Source: Agrobacterium fabrum (GTDB lineage Bacteria; Pseudomonadota; Alphaproteobacteria; Rhizobiales; Rhizobiaceae). From it: DNA of 17,782 nucleotides. This document shows, one piece after another, positions 7,564-15,809 of this stretch. The number at the start of each line of letters is the position of its first letter. Position 1 is the stretch's first letter. Under the pieces are notes generated by a model. That model saw nothing but the letters and a program-made list of their open reading frames with translations, was not told where the DNA came from and did no database searches. A program made the translations under genes and the position numbers. Where the stretch lies: positions 1 to 17,782 of the forward strand of contig QFOL01000064.1 of the NCBI GenBank assembly GCA_003241215.1, read 5' to 3'.

Positions 7564-7592
7564 TTGACGCCGGAGCTGACGTTTCTTAACTT
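7564..7592 (+). promoter_or_regulatory. weak candidate sigma-70 promoter for the che operon
   Basis: TTGACG (7564-7569) is followed after 17 bp by TAACTT (7587-7592). The -35 element is good, while the -10 matches only half of the consensus. It lies in the AT-rich part of the gap and points toward the receptor gene about 200 bp away. It is a candidate only. Confidence 0.22.
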
Positions 7593-7680
7593 TCAAGCAA
7601 GGAATTAACCATAAAGATTGGTGGTATTTCCACGGCGGAATGGGGCTCTCTCCCCTTCCAGGCATGACGCCGCACTGCCG

Positions 7681-7699
7681 TACCGGGGCCGATCCGGTA
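7681..7699 (+). promoter_or_regulatory. leader hairpin upstream of the che operon
   Basis: Arms TACCGG (7681-7686) and CCGGTA (7694-7699) are perfectly complementary around a 7-base loop and are followed by TTTTCGTTTCTT. This resembles a weak terminator or attenuator in the leader. A second small GC hairpin, GGGG/CCCC, sits just upstream at 7642-7655. Function is unknown. Confidence 0.25.
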
Positions 7700-7803
7700 T
7701 TTTCGTTTCTTGGTTCAAGAAGGTCTGGCAAGCGTCGATGCCGCATCGTCCGCGATGGGTATGTTCGTTCAAAAATCCCCTCAGGGTGCTGGCGTTCTGA
7801 ACC

Positions 7804-9462
7804 TTGGCCAAATTGGCCGGGTTTGACCGGCCGTCATGTTGTTGGGGACGTCGGTTGGGGCAGGACTTGCCATCAGATCAAGCGCGCAGATCGGCAGGCG
7901 GAAGCCTGGCGGGACGGCTGCGCTTTGCCGGCCTCGATGAGACGCAATCCGATTTCCTGCGTAGTTATCGCGGCATGCTGGAGCCTTACGTCAAGGCCGG
8001 CCTGCGCGATGTGATGACCCGCTTCCAGTCCATGCCGGACTGCTCGCCGTCCTTCGAAAGCGAAAACCAGCTCGACCGTCTGCACGATCTGCAGTCCTCG
8101 CACTGGAGCGTGCTGACGGATGCGCGTTTCGATGCGCTTTATGCCGAGCGGGTGAAGGTTCTTTCCGACAATGCCAGCCGCATGGGTCTCGATCCGCGCT
8201 GGCAGATCGCCAGTCACGCGGTGGTTCTGGAGCATCTGCTGGGCGGCCTTGTGGCCGAACATGCGCCCCGCTCCATCCTGCCCGGTAGCCGCAAAAAGAA
8301 CCGTGAGCTCGCGGACGCGGTAAAGAATGTCGTCCGTCTGGTGATGGTCGATACCGAGATTGCCGTGTCGCTGCGCTTTAATGAACTGCGCCTGCGTCAT
8401 GGCCGCGAACTCCAGGAACAGCGCGACAATGACCGCTCGGAAGCGGCCAAGCTGCTGGGCACGGCACTGACGGCCTTTGCCGCTGGCGATTTGCAGGCCC
8501 GCATCGGCGATGATGTGCCCGACGCCTATCGGGACGTGGCGGAAACCTTCAATGCGGCGCTCGCGACGATCGGCGCGTCGCTGATATCGGCCCAGAACGG
8601 CGTCGGCGAGGCGGAGGCGTTGAGCGCGCGTTTTGCCGATATCGGCCGTTCCATTGCGGAGCGTTCGCACAAGCAGGCCGAAGCCCTTGCCGAGACCTCC
8701 CGTGCGCTTCAGGCGATGATTGCGCATGTCGCCGAAAACGGCGCCCGCATGTCGGCGACGGAAAAGGCGGTTTCCAGCGCCCGCGACGCGGCCGTCGAAA
8801 GCGGCAGGGCGATCGGCGAGGCAATCGACGCCATGGCGGATATCGAACAATCGGCCGAGCAGATCGGCAGGATCATCGGCACCATCGACGAGATTGCCTT
8901 CCAGACCAACCTTCTTGCCCTCAATGCCGGCATCGAGGCGGCGCGCGCGGGAGAAAGCGGTCGTGGTTTTGCGGTCGTGACGCAGGAGGTCCGGGCGCTC
9001 GCCCAGCGCTCCGCCGATGCCGCAAGGGAGATCAAGAGCCTTGTCGGTTCCACGAAAACGCAGGTCGAAGGCGGCGTGCGCATGGTCAACCGCACGCAGG
9101 AGGCAATCGGCGGGGTCGTCCGGCAGGTGTCCGGCATCAACGACATGATCGCCGAAGTTTCCCGGCACACCGCCGAGCATGCCGGAGAACTGCAGTCGGT
9201 CGCCGCCGATATCGACGAACAGCAACGGCAGGCCGGCCGTAGCGCCGCCGATCTGGGCGCGGGCGCCGCCGAAGCCGATGCGCTGCACACCGTCATTCTG
9301 GAACTCGGCCGCACCGTCCGCGAGTTCCGTATTGCCCGCCAGGAACATTTCGCTGCCGCCGCCAGCGCGGATCGGCAGCACTCATCATTTATGGCCCGTG
9401 GGGATAACCGCACGGATTACCGCCAGGATTACCAACAATTCAGACGCCAGGGAGTCATGTAA
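7804..9462 (+). CDS. globin-coupled soluble methyl-accepting chemotaxis receptor (IcpA position)
   Basis: This cytoplasmic chemoreceptor of up to 552 residues has no transmembrane segment. Residues about 38-195 resemble the sensor-globin domain of HemAT. His100 in [12 protein letters not shown] aligns by eye with the heme-ligating proximal histidine. The residue matching HemAT's distal tyrosine appears to be Phe74. A HAMP-like helical stretch follows at about 215-265. The receptor signalling hairpin lies around 360-405 ([20 protein letters not shown]), where it would contact CheA/CheW. There is no NWETF-like C-terminal CheR tether. The start is uncertain: the frame is closed by a TGA at 7798-7800, no ATG precedes the globin domain, and candidates are TTG at 7804, 7813, 7855 and 7867. 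The last has GGGG 6 bases upstream. I give the longest form. The stop shares one base with cheS (TAATG). Confidence 0.88.
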   Translation: MAKLAGFDRPSCCWGRRLGQDLPSDQARRSAGGSLAGRLRFAGLDETQSDFLRSYRGMLEPYVKAGLRDVMTRFQSMPDCSPSFESENQLDRLHDLQSSHWSVLTDARFDALYAERVKVLSDNASRMGLDPRWQIASHAVVLEHLLGGLVAEHAPRSILPGSRKKNRELADAVKNVVRLVMVDTEIAVSLRFNELRLRHGRELQEQRDNDRSEAAKLLGTALTAFAAGDLQARIGDDVPDAYRDVAETFNAALATIGASLISAQNGVGEAEALSARFADIGRSIAERSHKQAEALAETSRALQAMIAHVAENGARMSATEKAVSSARDAAVESGRAIGEAIDAMADIEQSAEQIGRIIGTIDEIAFQTNLLALNAGIEAARAGESGRGFAVVTQEVRALAQRSADAAREIKSLVGSTKTQVEGGVRMVNRTQEAIGGVVRQVSGINDMIAEVSRHTAEHAGELQSVAADIDEQQRQAGRSAADLGAGAAEADALHTVILELGRTVREFRIARQEHFAAAASADRQHSSFMARGDNRTDYRQDYQQFRRQGVM

Positions 9463-9761
9463 TGGCAGCCAGAAAAGCAGCTGAGGCGACGCTGAAACTG
9501 TCACCGGTGCTGGATCTCAACGAAGCATCGGCCCTGCACGGCAAGCTGATGACGCTGAGAGGAGCACCGTTGTCGGTCGACGCGTCCGAGGTGGAACGCA
9601 TCGGTGCGCTTTGCGCCCAGGTCCTGATGGCCGGTGCGAAGTCCTGGGAAGAGGATGGCAAGCCTTTCGGTTTCGCCAGGGTTTCCGATGCATTCGACAA
9701 GACCATGAAACTGATAGGCGTCGATATTGACCATTTGCTCCCCAAGGAGATGCAAAAGTGA
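9462..9761 (+). CDS. cheS: CheS, STAS-domain partner of CheA
   Basis: This 99-residue protein fits a single STAS-type fold: beta strand and helix at the start (LKLSPVLDLNEASALHGKLM), a conserved core SVDASEVERIGALCAQVL at about 38-55, and a C-terminal FAKTMKLIG-like helix (seen as FDKTMKLIGVDI). The position between receptor and cheY1 matches CheS of Sinorhizobium meliloti. There it binds CheA and speeds loss of phosphate from CheY1. The role here is inferred from that relative. ATG at 9462 overlaps the receptor stop by one base and follows AGGGAG at good spacing. The 3' end overlaps cheY1 by 4 bp (GTGA). Confidence 0.87.
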   Translation: MAARKAAEATLKLSPVLDLNEASALHGKLMTLRGAPLSVDASEVERIGALCAQVLMAGAKSWEEDGKPFGFARVSDAFDKTMKLIGVDIDHLLPKEMQK

Positions 9762-10123
9762 AGAAAAAAGTTCTCACCGTGGATGATTCCCGGACGATCA
9801 GGAACATGCTCCTGGTCACGCTCAACAATGCCGGTTTTGAAACCATTCAGGCCGAAGACGGCATCGAGGGCCTCGAAGTGCTCGAGCAGAGCAACCCCGA
9901 TGTCATCGTGACCGATATCAACATGCCCCGTCTCGACGGTTTCGGCTTCATCGAGGGTGTAAGGCGCAACGAAAAGTACCGCGCGATCCCGATCCTCGTT
10001 CTGACGACCGAAAGCGATGCAGAGAAGAAGAACCGCGCCCGTCAGGCCGGTGCAACCGGCTGGATCGTCAAGCCGTTCGATCCTGCAAAACTCATCGATG
10101 CCATTGAACGCGTAACCGCCTGA
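9758..10123 (+). CDS. cheY1: CheY1, single-domain response regulator (probable phosphate sink)
   Basis: This 121-residue receiver domain has all catalytic residues: acidic pair Asp9/Asp10, phosphoacceptor Asp53 (VTDINMP), Thr83 and Lys105 (IVKPF). There is no output domain. It sits directly before cheA and after cheS, which is the position of CheY1 in rhizobial operons. There CheY1 competes with CheY2 for phosphate from CheA and drains it instead of controlling the motor. I infer the same role. The start is GTG at 9758, overlapping the cheS stop by 4 bp, with a strong AAGGAG 8 bases upstream. Confidence 0.93.
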   Translation: MKKKVLTVDDSRTIRNMLLVTLNNAGFETIQAEDGIEGLEVLEQSNPDVIVTDINMPRLDGFGFIEGVRRNEKYRAIPILVLTTESDAEKKNRARQAGATGWIVKPFDPAKLIDAIERVTA

Positions 10124-10139
10124 TACGGGACATTTCACG

Positions 10140-12407
10140 ATGGATATGAACGAAATCAAGGAAATCTTTTTCCAGGAGTGCGAGGAGCAGCTCGCTGAAC
10201 TGGAATCGGGGCTTCTTAAATTGAATGACGGCGACCGCGATCCGGAAACCGTCAACGCCGTTTTCCGCGCCGTTCATTCCATCAAGGGCGGGGCCGGTGC
10301 CTTCGGTCTCGATGACCTCGTGGCCTTCGCCCACGTTTTTGAAACGACACTCGACTGCGTCCGCTCCAACAAGCTGGAGCCGACCCAGGATGTTCTGAAG
10401 GTCATGCTGCGTTCCGCCGACGTGCTGGCGGACCTCACCAATGCCGCCAGAGACGGCGGCAGCGTCGATGAAAGCCGCACCCGCGGCCTCGTCAAGGAAC
10501 TGGAAGCGCTGGCAAACGGCGAAACCATACAGGTTTCCGCGCCGGTGGCAGCGCCAGCTGCCGTCAAGGCGCCGCAGCCGGTCGCACCCAAGCCGACGGA
10601 TGAGAGCGGCTTCGAGCCGATCCCGTTCTCCTTCTCGGACTTCGCCGACGAAACCACGCCGCTGATGGAAGCGCCGTCCTTCCAGATCACCTTCAAGCCG
10701 CACGCATCGCTTTATTCGAAGGGCAACGAAGCTGCCCTTCTCCTGCGCGATCTTTCGCGCATCGGTGAAATGAGCATCAATTGCGACATGTCGGAGCTGC
10801 CTTCGCTCGACAAGCTCGATCCTGAAGCGTCCTATCTCTCCTGGACGGTTTCGATCACCACCGAAAAGGGTGAAGAGGGTATCCGCAGCGTCTTCGAATT
10901 CGCAGAATGGGATTGCGATCTCGAAATCACCCCCCTTCTGTCGGATGCTGCTGCGGATGAGGAAGAACTTCCGATGATCCCGGTTCCGTTCGATCTCTCG
11001 GCTCTCGATAGCGGACCGGAAGAGGAACCCGCCGTCGAAGCCATCGCAGCGGAAGCGTCCTACGCTGCCGCTGCCGTCGAAACGGCCGTCGTGACGACGC
11101 AGATCGCCCAGAGCGTCAATGCCGCCATCGAAAAGCGTGAAGCGGCGGCAGCGCCTGCCGCAGCCCAGGCGAACGCCAACGCAGCCGCCAATGCCAGCGC
11201 CGGCCAGACCATCCGCGTCGATCTCGACCGTGTCGACCGCCTGATCAACCTCGTCGGTGAGCTCGTCATCAATCAGGCGATGCTGTCGCAGAGCGTCATC
11301 GAAAACGACGCCAGCGGCACCTCCGCCGTCAATATGGGCCTCGATGAGCTGCAGCAGCTGACGCGCGAAATCCAGGACAGCGTTATGGCGATCCGCGCGC
11401 AGCCGGTGAAGCCGGTCTTCCAGCGCATGTCGCGTATCGTCCGCGAAGTCGCCGACATGATCGGCAAGCAGATCCGCCTCGTTACCGAAGGCGAGAACAC
11501 CGAAGTCGACAAGACGGTCATCGACAAGCTGGCCGAGCCGCTGACCCATATGATCCGCAATGCTGTCGACCACGGCATCGAAACACCGGAAAAACGCGAA
11601 GCGGCGGGCAAGAACCCGGAAGGCACCATCAAGCTTTCGGCCAAGCACCGCTCAGGCCGTATCCTGATCGAGCTTCAGGACGATGGCGCCGGCATCAACC
11701 GTGAGCGCGTTCGTCAGAAGGCAATCGACAACGATCTCATCGCCGCCGATGCGAACCTGACCGATGAAGAAATCGACAATCTGATCTTCGCACCGGGCTT
11801 CTCCACCGCCGACAAGATTTCCGACATTTCCGGCCGTGGCGTCGGCATGGATGTGGTTAAGCGCTCCATTCAGGCGCTTGGCGGTCGCATCAGCATCTCC
11901 TCGCGCCCCGGCCTTGGCTCGACCTTCACCATGAGCCTGCCGCTGACGCTCGCCGTTCTCGACGGCATGGTGGTGACCGTTGCCGGCCAGACGCTGGTGG
12001 TGCCGCTGACGGCGATCGTCGAAACCCTGCAGCCGGAGGCGAAGAACATTCACTCCTTCGGTGCGAACCAGCGGCTGATTTCCATCCGCAACTCCTTCTG
12101 CCCGCTGGTCGATGTCGGCCGCGTGCTGAACTTCCGCCCGACCCAGGCCGATCCGGTCGAAGGTGTCGCCCTTCTGGTGGAATCGGAAGGCGGCGGCCAG
12201 CGCGCCCTGATGGTCGACGCGATCCAGGGCCAGCGCCAGGTTGTCATCAAGTCGTTGGAAGCCAACTATACCCATGTTCCGGGCATTGCCGCCGCCACTA
12301 TCCTCGGTGACGGACGTGTTGCGCTCATCCTGGATGTCGACGCCATCGTCAGCGCTTCGCGCGGACAGCCACTGAAGCAGGAAATGTCGCTTGCGGCGAC
12401 AGGTTGA
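10140..12407 (+). CDS. cheA: CheA, chemotaxis histidine kinase
   Basis: This 755-residue protein has the full CheA architecture. P1 (residues 1 to about 130) carries the phosphorylated His46 in FRAVHSIKGGAGAFG. P2 (about 179-270) is the CheY/CheB docking domain. A long linker rich in Ala and Glu (about 270-355) follows. P3 (about 357-420) is the dimerisation domain (RVDLDRVDRLINLVGELV). P4 is the ATPase with N-box HMIRNAVDHGIE (about 468-479), DDGAGI (about 514) and GRGVGMDVV (about 565). P5 (from about 605) is the CheW-like receptor-coupling domain. It phosphorylates CheY1, CheY2 and CheB. It starts 16 bp after cheY1. No cheW lies in the operon, so the coupling protein must be encoded elsewhere. 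Confidence 0.97.
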   Translation: MDMNEIKEIFFQECEEQLAELESGLLKLNDGDRDPETVNAVFRAVHSIKGGAGAFGLDDLVAFAHVFETTLDCVRSNKLEPTQDVLKVMLRSADVLADLTNAARDGGSVDESRTRGLVKELEALANGETIQVSAPVAAPAAVKAPQPVAPKPTDESGFEPIPFSFSDFADETTPLMEAPSFQITFKPHASLYSKGNEAALLLRDLSRIGEMSINCDMSELPSLDKLDPEASYLSWTVSITTEKGEEGIRSVFEFAEWDCDLEITPLLSDAAADEEELPMIPVPFDLSALDSGPEEEPAVEAIAAEASYAAAAVETAVVTTQIAQSVNAAIEKREAAAAPAAAQANANAAANASAGQTIRVDLDRVDRLINLVGELVINQAMLSQSVIENDASGTSAVNMGLDELQQLTREIQDSVMAIRAQPVKPVFQRMSRIVREVADMIGKQIRLVTEGENTEVDKTVIDKLAEPLTHMIRNAVDHGIETPEKREAAGKNPEGTIKLSAKHRSGRILIELQDDGAGINRERVRQKAIDNDLIAADANLTDEEIDNLIFAPGFSTADKISDISGRGVGMDVVKRSIQALGGRISISSRPGLGSTFTMSLPLTLAVLDGMVVTVAGQTLVVPLTAIVETLQPEAKNIHSFGANQRLISIRNSFCPLVDVGRVLNFRPTQADPVEGVALLVESEGGGQRALMVDAIQGQRQVVIKSLEANYTHVPGIAAATILGDGRVALILDVDAIVSASRGQPLKQEMSLAATG

Positions 12408-12420
12408 AGGCGGGTCGTTC

Positions 12421-13329
12421 ATGGCAGCACTTAATCTCAGCGACCAGCGCCAGTCTTCCGACGACGTTCTTGCCAGCGGCGAATACCCGCTGACGAGACG
12501 GGACCTGTCGGAAATCGCGGCGATGATCTACGCCGATGCGGGCATCTATCTCAACGACACCAAGGCGTCGCTGGTCTATTCCCGCCTGTCGAAACATATC
12601 CGCAATCTCGGCCTGTCGGGCTTCCGCGAATATTGCTCACTGGTGTCTTCGCCCGAGGGTGCGCAGGCGCGGCGCGAAATGCTGTCGCACCTGACGACGA
12701 ATTTCACCCGCTTCTTCCGCGAGAACCATCATTTCGAACATCTGCGTGACGAGGTCCTGCCGGGCCTCATCGCCAGGGCGAAGAGCGGCGGGCGCGTTCG
12801 CATCTGGTCTGCCGCCTGTTCCGATGGGCAGGAACCCTATTCCATTGCGCTCACCGTGCTCGCCATGTTTCCGAATGCGGCGGATTATGATTTCAAGATC
12901 CTCGCGACGGATATCGACCCGAAGATTTTGGCGCAGGCCCGGGCAGGGGTTTATGATGACAATGCGCTGGAAACCGTGTCTCCCGCCATGCGCAAGCAAT
13001 GGTTCACGGAAGTCGATGCCGGCGGTCGCCGCAAGTTCCGCATCGACGACAAGGTCAAGCGGCTCATCACCTTCAACGAATTGAACCTGATGACGCAATG
13101 GCCCTTCAAGGGCAATTTCGACGTGATCTTCTGCCGCAACGTCGTCATCTATTTCGACGAGCCGACGCAGATGCGCATCTGGTCGCGTTTTGCCGGGCTG
13201 CTGCCGGAAGGCGGTCATCTTTATATCGGCCATTCCGAGCGCGTGTCCGGCGACGCCAAGAACCTGTTCGACAATACGGGCATCACCACCTACCGCTACA
13301 TCGGTCACGCTTCGGGGAGGAAGGCATGA
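12421..13329 (+). CDS. cheR: CheR, receptor glutamate methyltransferase
   Basis: This 302-residue protein has an N-terminal helical domain (about residues 20-95, with [17 protein letters not shown]) followed by the S-adenosylmethionine-binding fold. [18 protein letters not shown] lies at about 127-144, ILATDID in the middle and [13 protein letters not shown] at about 232-244. It methylates glutamates on chemoreceptors for adaptation. The frame is open from TTG at 12391, inside cheA. I prefer ATG at 12421, 13 bp after the cheA stop with AAGGCGGG just upstream. The stop overlaps the cheB start (ATGA) and GGGAGGAAGG within its end serves as the cheB ribosome-binding site. Confidence 0.96.
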   Translation: MAALNLSDQRQSSDDVLASGEYPLTRRDLSEIAAMIYADAGIYLNDTKASLVYSRLSKHIRNLGLSGFREYCSLVSSPEGAQARREMLSHLTTNFTRFFRENHHFEHLRDEVLPGLIARAKSGGRVRIWSAACSDGQEPYSIALTVLAMFPNAADYDFKILATDIDPKILAQARAGVYDDNALETVSPAMRKQWFTEVDAGGRRKFRIDDKVKRLITFNELNLMTQWPFKGNFDVIFCRNVVIYFDEPTQMRIWSRFAGLLPEGGHLYIGHSERVSGDAKNLFDNTGITTYRYIGHASGRKA

Positions 13330-14381
13330 GCGCACTCGCACGGGTCCTCGTCGTTGACGATTCCCCCACCATGCGCGGCCTGATTTCGGCCGTCCTGAAG
13401 GCCGATCCGGAAGTTGAGGTGGTCGGGCAGGCCGGCAACGCCATGGAAGCGCGCGCCGCCATCAAGCAGCTCAATCCGGATGTCGTGACGCTCGACATCG
13501 AGATGCCGGAGATGAACGGGCTGGAATTTCTCGAAAAGATCATGCGCCTGCGGCCCATGCCGGTCATCATGGTCTCGTCGCTGACCCATCGCGGCGCGGA
13601 TGCTTCGCTGGCGGCGCTTGAAATCGGTGCCTTCGATTGCGTCGGCAAGCCGGCGCCCGGCGATGCCCGCCCCTTCGGCGATCTCGCCGACAAGGTGAAG
13701 GCCGCTGCCCGCTCGCAACACGCCGCTTACCGTGCGGCGCGCCCGGAAGCCGCAGCCGCGCCGCAGCCGGTGCCGGTCAGCGAATATCGGGCGGGTCGCA
13801 AGGTCGTGGCCATCGGCTCCTCCACCGGCGGCGTCGAAGCGCTGATCGCCGTGCTGCAGAAATTCCCGGCCAATTGCCCGCCGACCGTCATCACCCAGCA
13901 CATGCCGCCGACCTTCACCAAGAGCTTCGCGGAAAGGCTGAACCGCATCTGCGCCCCCGTCGTGGAAGAGGCGACGGATGGTGCGCGCCTGCAGACCGGC
14001 AAGATCTATCTTGCGCCGGGCGGCGAACGCCATCTGCAGATCGCCAACCGGTCCGCACCCTGCTGCCGGCTCGTCGAGCGCGATCCCGTCAACGGCCACC
14101 GGCCCTCCGTCGATGTGCTGTTCGATTCCGTCGCCGAACTTGCCGGCCGTAACGCCGTCGGCGTCATTCTCACCGGCATGGGCCGCGATGGTGCGGCCGG
14201 GCTGCTGAAAATGCGCCATGCCGGTGCTCGTACCGTCGGCCAGAACGAAAAAACCTGTGTCGTCTACGGCATGCCCCGCGTGGCCTATGAGCTTGGCGCT
14301 GTGGAACAGCAATTGCCGCTGGCCTCCATCGGCGAAGAAATCCTGAAACTAACCACTGCCCGCAAAGAAGGTGCTGACTAA
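13326..14381 (+). CDS. cheB: CheB, receptor methylesterase/deamidase response regulator
   Basis: This 351-residue protein has a receiver domain (about 1-125; Asp11/Asp12 and phosphoacceptor Asp57 in [11 protein letters not shown]), an Ala/Pro-rich linker, then the methylesterase domain. The catalytic triad is visible: Ser166 in [11 protein letters not shown], His192 in TQHMPPTF and Asp288 in [10 protein letters not shown]. Phosphorylation by CheA activates removal of receptor methyl groups, opposing CheR. The open frame reaches back to 12999 inside cheR. ATG at 13326 is chosen because it has GGGAGGAAGG upstream, overlaps the cheR stop by 4 bp and begins the receiver domain. It shares one base with cheY2 (TAATG). 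Confidence 0.97.
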   Translation: MSALARVLVVDDSPTMRGLISAVLKADPEVEVVGQAGNAMEARAAIKQLNPDVVTLDIEMPEMNGLEFLEKIMRLRPMPVIMVSSLTHRGADASLAALEIGAFDCVGKPAPGDARPFGDLADKVKAAARSQHAAYRAARPEAAAAPQPVPVSEYRAGRKVVAIGSSTGGVEALIAVLQKFPANCPPTVITQHMPPTFTKSFAERLNRICAPVVEEATDGARLQTGKIYLAPGGERHLQIANRSAPCCRLVERDPVNGHRPSVDVLFDSVAELAGRNAVGVILTGMGRDGAAGLLKMRHAGARTVGQNEKTCVVYGMPRVAYELGAVEQQLPLASIGEEILKLTTARKEGAD

Positions 14382-14770
14382 TGTCTCTCGCAGAAAAGAT
14401 AAAAGTTCTGATCGTCGACGATCAGGTGACCAGCCGGCTGCTCCTCAGCGATGCGCTGACACAGCTGGGCTTCAAGCAGATCACCGCCGCCGGCGACGGC
14501 GAGCAGGGAATGAAGATCATGGAGCAGCAGCCCCATCATCTCGTCATCTCCGATTTCAACATGCCGAAGATGGACGGTCTCGGTTTCCTGCACGCCGTCA
14601 GGGCCAACCCGACGACCAAGAAGGCCGCCTTCATCATCCTCACCGCGCAGGGCGACCGCGCGCTGGTGCAGAAGGCAGCCCAGCTCGGCGCCAACAACGT
14701 GCTGGCCAAGCCCTTCACGATTGACAAGATGCGCGCTGCCATCGAGGCGGTTTTCGGATCGCTGAAATGA
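14381..14770 (+). CDS. cheY2: CheY2, single-domain response regulator (probable motor-binding CheY)
   Basis: This 129-residue receiver domain has Asp13/Asp14, phosphoacceptor Asp58 ([11 protein letters not shown]), Thr88 and Lys110 (LAKPF). The position between cheB and cheD is that of CheY2 in rhizobia, where CheY2-P is the form that binds the flagellar motor and slows or stops rotation. The divergence from CheY1 (different N-terminus and phosphorylation-site context) fits two separate roles. ATG at 14381 follows AAGAAGG by 9 bases and shares one base with the cheB stop. Confidence 0.95.
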   Translation: MSLAEKIKVLIVDDQVTSRLLLSDALTQLGFKQITAAGDGEQGMKIMEQQPHHLVISDFNMPKMDGLGFLHAVRANPTTKKAAFIILTAQGDRALVQKAAQLGANNVLAKPFTIDKMRAAIEAVFGSLK

Positions 14771-15312
14771 TTGAAGCTGCGGCCAAGCGCGTACATATCA
14801 TTCAGGGCGAGTATAAGGTTGTCAGCGATCCCGACGTGGTCATGACGACGATACTCGGTTCGTGCGTGGCTGCCTGTCTGCGAGACCCCGTTGCCGGCCT
14901 GGGAGGCATGAACCACTTCCTGTTGCCGGGAACGGGAAATGTGACCGGTGGGGATGCGACGCGTTACGGCGTGCATCTCATGGAGCTTCTGATCAACGGC
15001 CTCCTGAAGCAGGGGGCGCGGCGCGACCGTCTGGAAGCCAAGGTTTTCGGCGGCGCGAAGACGATTGCCAGCTTTTCCAATGTCGGCGAGCAGAATGCCA
15101 TCTTCGCCATGCAGTTTCTGAAGGATGAAGGCATTCCGGTCATAAGCTCCTCCACGGGCGGGGAACACGGTCGCAAGATCGAATTCTGGCCGGTCTCCGG
15201 GCGCGCGCGTCAGCATCCGCTCAGCGGCGCGGAAACCCAGAAGACGGTTGCCATGGAAACGCGTCCGGTGCCGGCGCCCAAGCCCGTCGCCAACGACATC
15301 GAATTTTTCTAG
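14767..15312 (+). CDS. cheD: CheD, chemoreceptor glutamine deamidase
   Basis: This 181-residue protein matches CheD. The catalytic residues keep the spacing known from Thermotoga CheD: Thr27, Cys33 ([14 protein letters not shown]) and His50 ([10 protein letters not shown]). The [19 protein letters not shown] region at about 98-115 is also typical. It deamidates receptor glutamines and in some bacteria interacts with a CheY phosphatase. The C-terminal tail after about residue 155 is longer than in minimal CheD and rich in Pro and Val. ATG at 14767 overlaps the cheY2 stop by 4 bp. Confidence 0.95.
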   Translation: MIEAAAKRVHIIQGEYKVVSDPDVVMTTILGSCVAACLRDPVAGLGGMNHFLLPGTGNVTGGDATRYGVHLMELLINGLLKQGARRDRLEAKVFGGAKTIASFSNVGEQNAIFAMQFLKDEGIPVISSSTGGEHGRKIEFWPVSGRARQHPLSGAETQKTVAMETRPVPAPKPVANDIEFF

Positions 15313-15326
15313 TCACGGAGTTTTCA

Positions 15327-15710
15327 ATGCAGCTTGCAGAGCACACCGCCAACGCTCCGTTCGAAGAAGCCCTGCCGGACGTCCTGATGCGCGTGGTATC
15401 GGAACTGCACGATGTCGCCTATCTCATCGAGCGCATCGAGCCGCAATTGCTGGAGGTAACCAGCGGTCAACTGTCGAGCGATGGCGTCAAGCTGTTGCAG
15501 GGCATCGACCTTGCCGTGCAGAAAACCCGCGGTCTTGCCGAATTCATCGATACCGTTACCGGCTCCATCCCGGGACACTGGATCGTGGACGTCAGCACCG
15601 CGCTCAGCCTCGTCAAGCTTGCTGAAATGCAGAAGGCGCTCGGCGCGGCCTTCCGTCACGGTCATTCCCAGCCGCTCGACAAGGCCTCCGGCGACTTCGA
15701 CCTGTTCTAG
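15327..15710 (+). CDS. cheT: CheT, last che-operon gene, CheZ-like DxxxQ protein
   Basis: This 127-residue, mostly helical acidic protein lies after cheD, the place of cheT in Sinorhizobium meliloti. At residues 61-65 it has DLAVQ within GIDLAVQKTRGLAEFI. This is a DxxxQ motif in a helical context like the CheZ active site (DLTGQ in E. coli). The C-terminus ends DFDLF after a charged linker. E. coli CheZ ends in an amphipathic CheY-binding helix, so a short C-terminal docking peptide is conceivable, but I see only an acidic-aromatic tail. A role in dephosphorylating CheY1-P or CheY2-P is inferred. ATG at 15327 has GGAG 6 bases upstream, 14 bp after cheD. Confidence 0.82.
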   Translation: MQLAEHTANAPFEEALPDVLMRVVSELHDVAYLIERIEPQLLEVTSGQLSSDGVKLLQGIDLAVQKTRGLAEFIDTVTGSIPGHWIVDVSTALSLVKLAEMQKALGAAFRHGHSQPLDKASGDFDLF

Positions 15711-15809
15711 ACATTTCGCAGCTTTCCCTGCTTCGCGGAATGCGGAGAAAGGCAACGCTCGCGCAAGCTTCGCACCCTATTGTCACCACGGGGCCAAAAG
15801 GTCTCGGAC
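15711..15809 (+). other. 99-bp spacer between cheT and the duplicated fliF start region
   Basis: This is the longest gap inside the che-fliF run. I find no intrinsic terminator with a T-run, so read-through into fliF is likely. AAAAGG at about 15796-15801 lies 11-12 bases before an ATG at 15813 that is out of frame with fliF. Confidence 0.4.

Larger units (their letters stand above)
7359..7803. other. 445-bp intergenic region: presumed che promoter and leader, no convincing gene
   Basis: This is the gap between the divergent 6972-7358 gene and the receptor gene that opens the che operon. The stretch at about 7540-7620 is visibly more AT-rich than its surroundings and includes GGAATTAACCATAAAG. 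Two small hairpins lie further downstream (7642-7655 and 7681-7699). Short open frames exist on both strands (for example 7429-7746 minus), but none shows a good ribosome-binding site or recognisable protein. The region is probably where motility regulators act; I cannot identify their sites. Confidence 0.55.

Noticed and set aside
7429..7746. 105-codon minus-strand frame in the gap before the che operon
   Set aside because: It has no ribosome-binding site or domain and its composition is unlike the neighbouring proteins.
7873..9381. 502-codon open frame antisense to the receptor gene
   Set aside because: It mirrors a GC-rich coding gene and has no recognisable domain, while the plus-strand frame has clear globin and receptor signatures.
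10092..11648. 518-codon open frame antisense to cheA
   Set aside because: It has low-complexity Asp/Gly/Arg-rich composition typical of antisense shadows in high-GC genes; cheA on the other strand is unambiguous.
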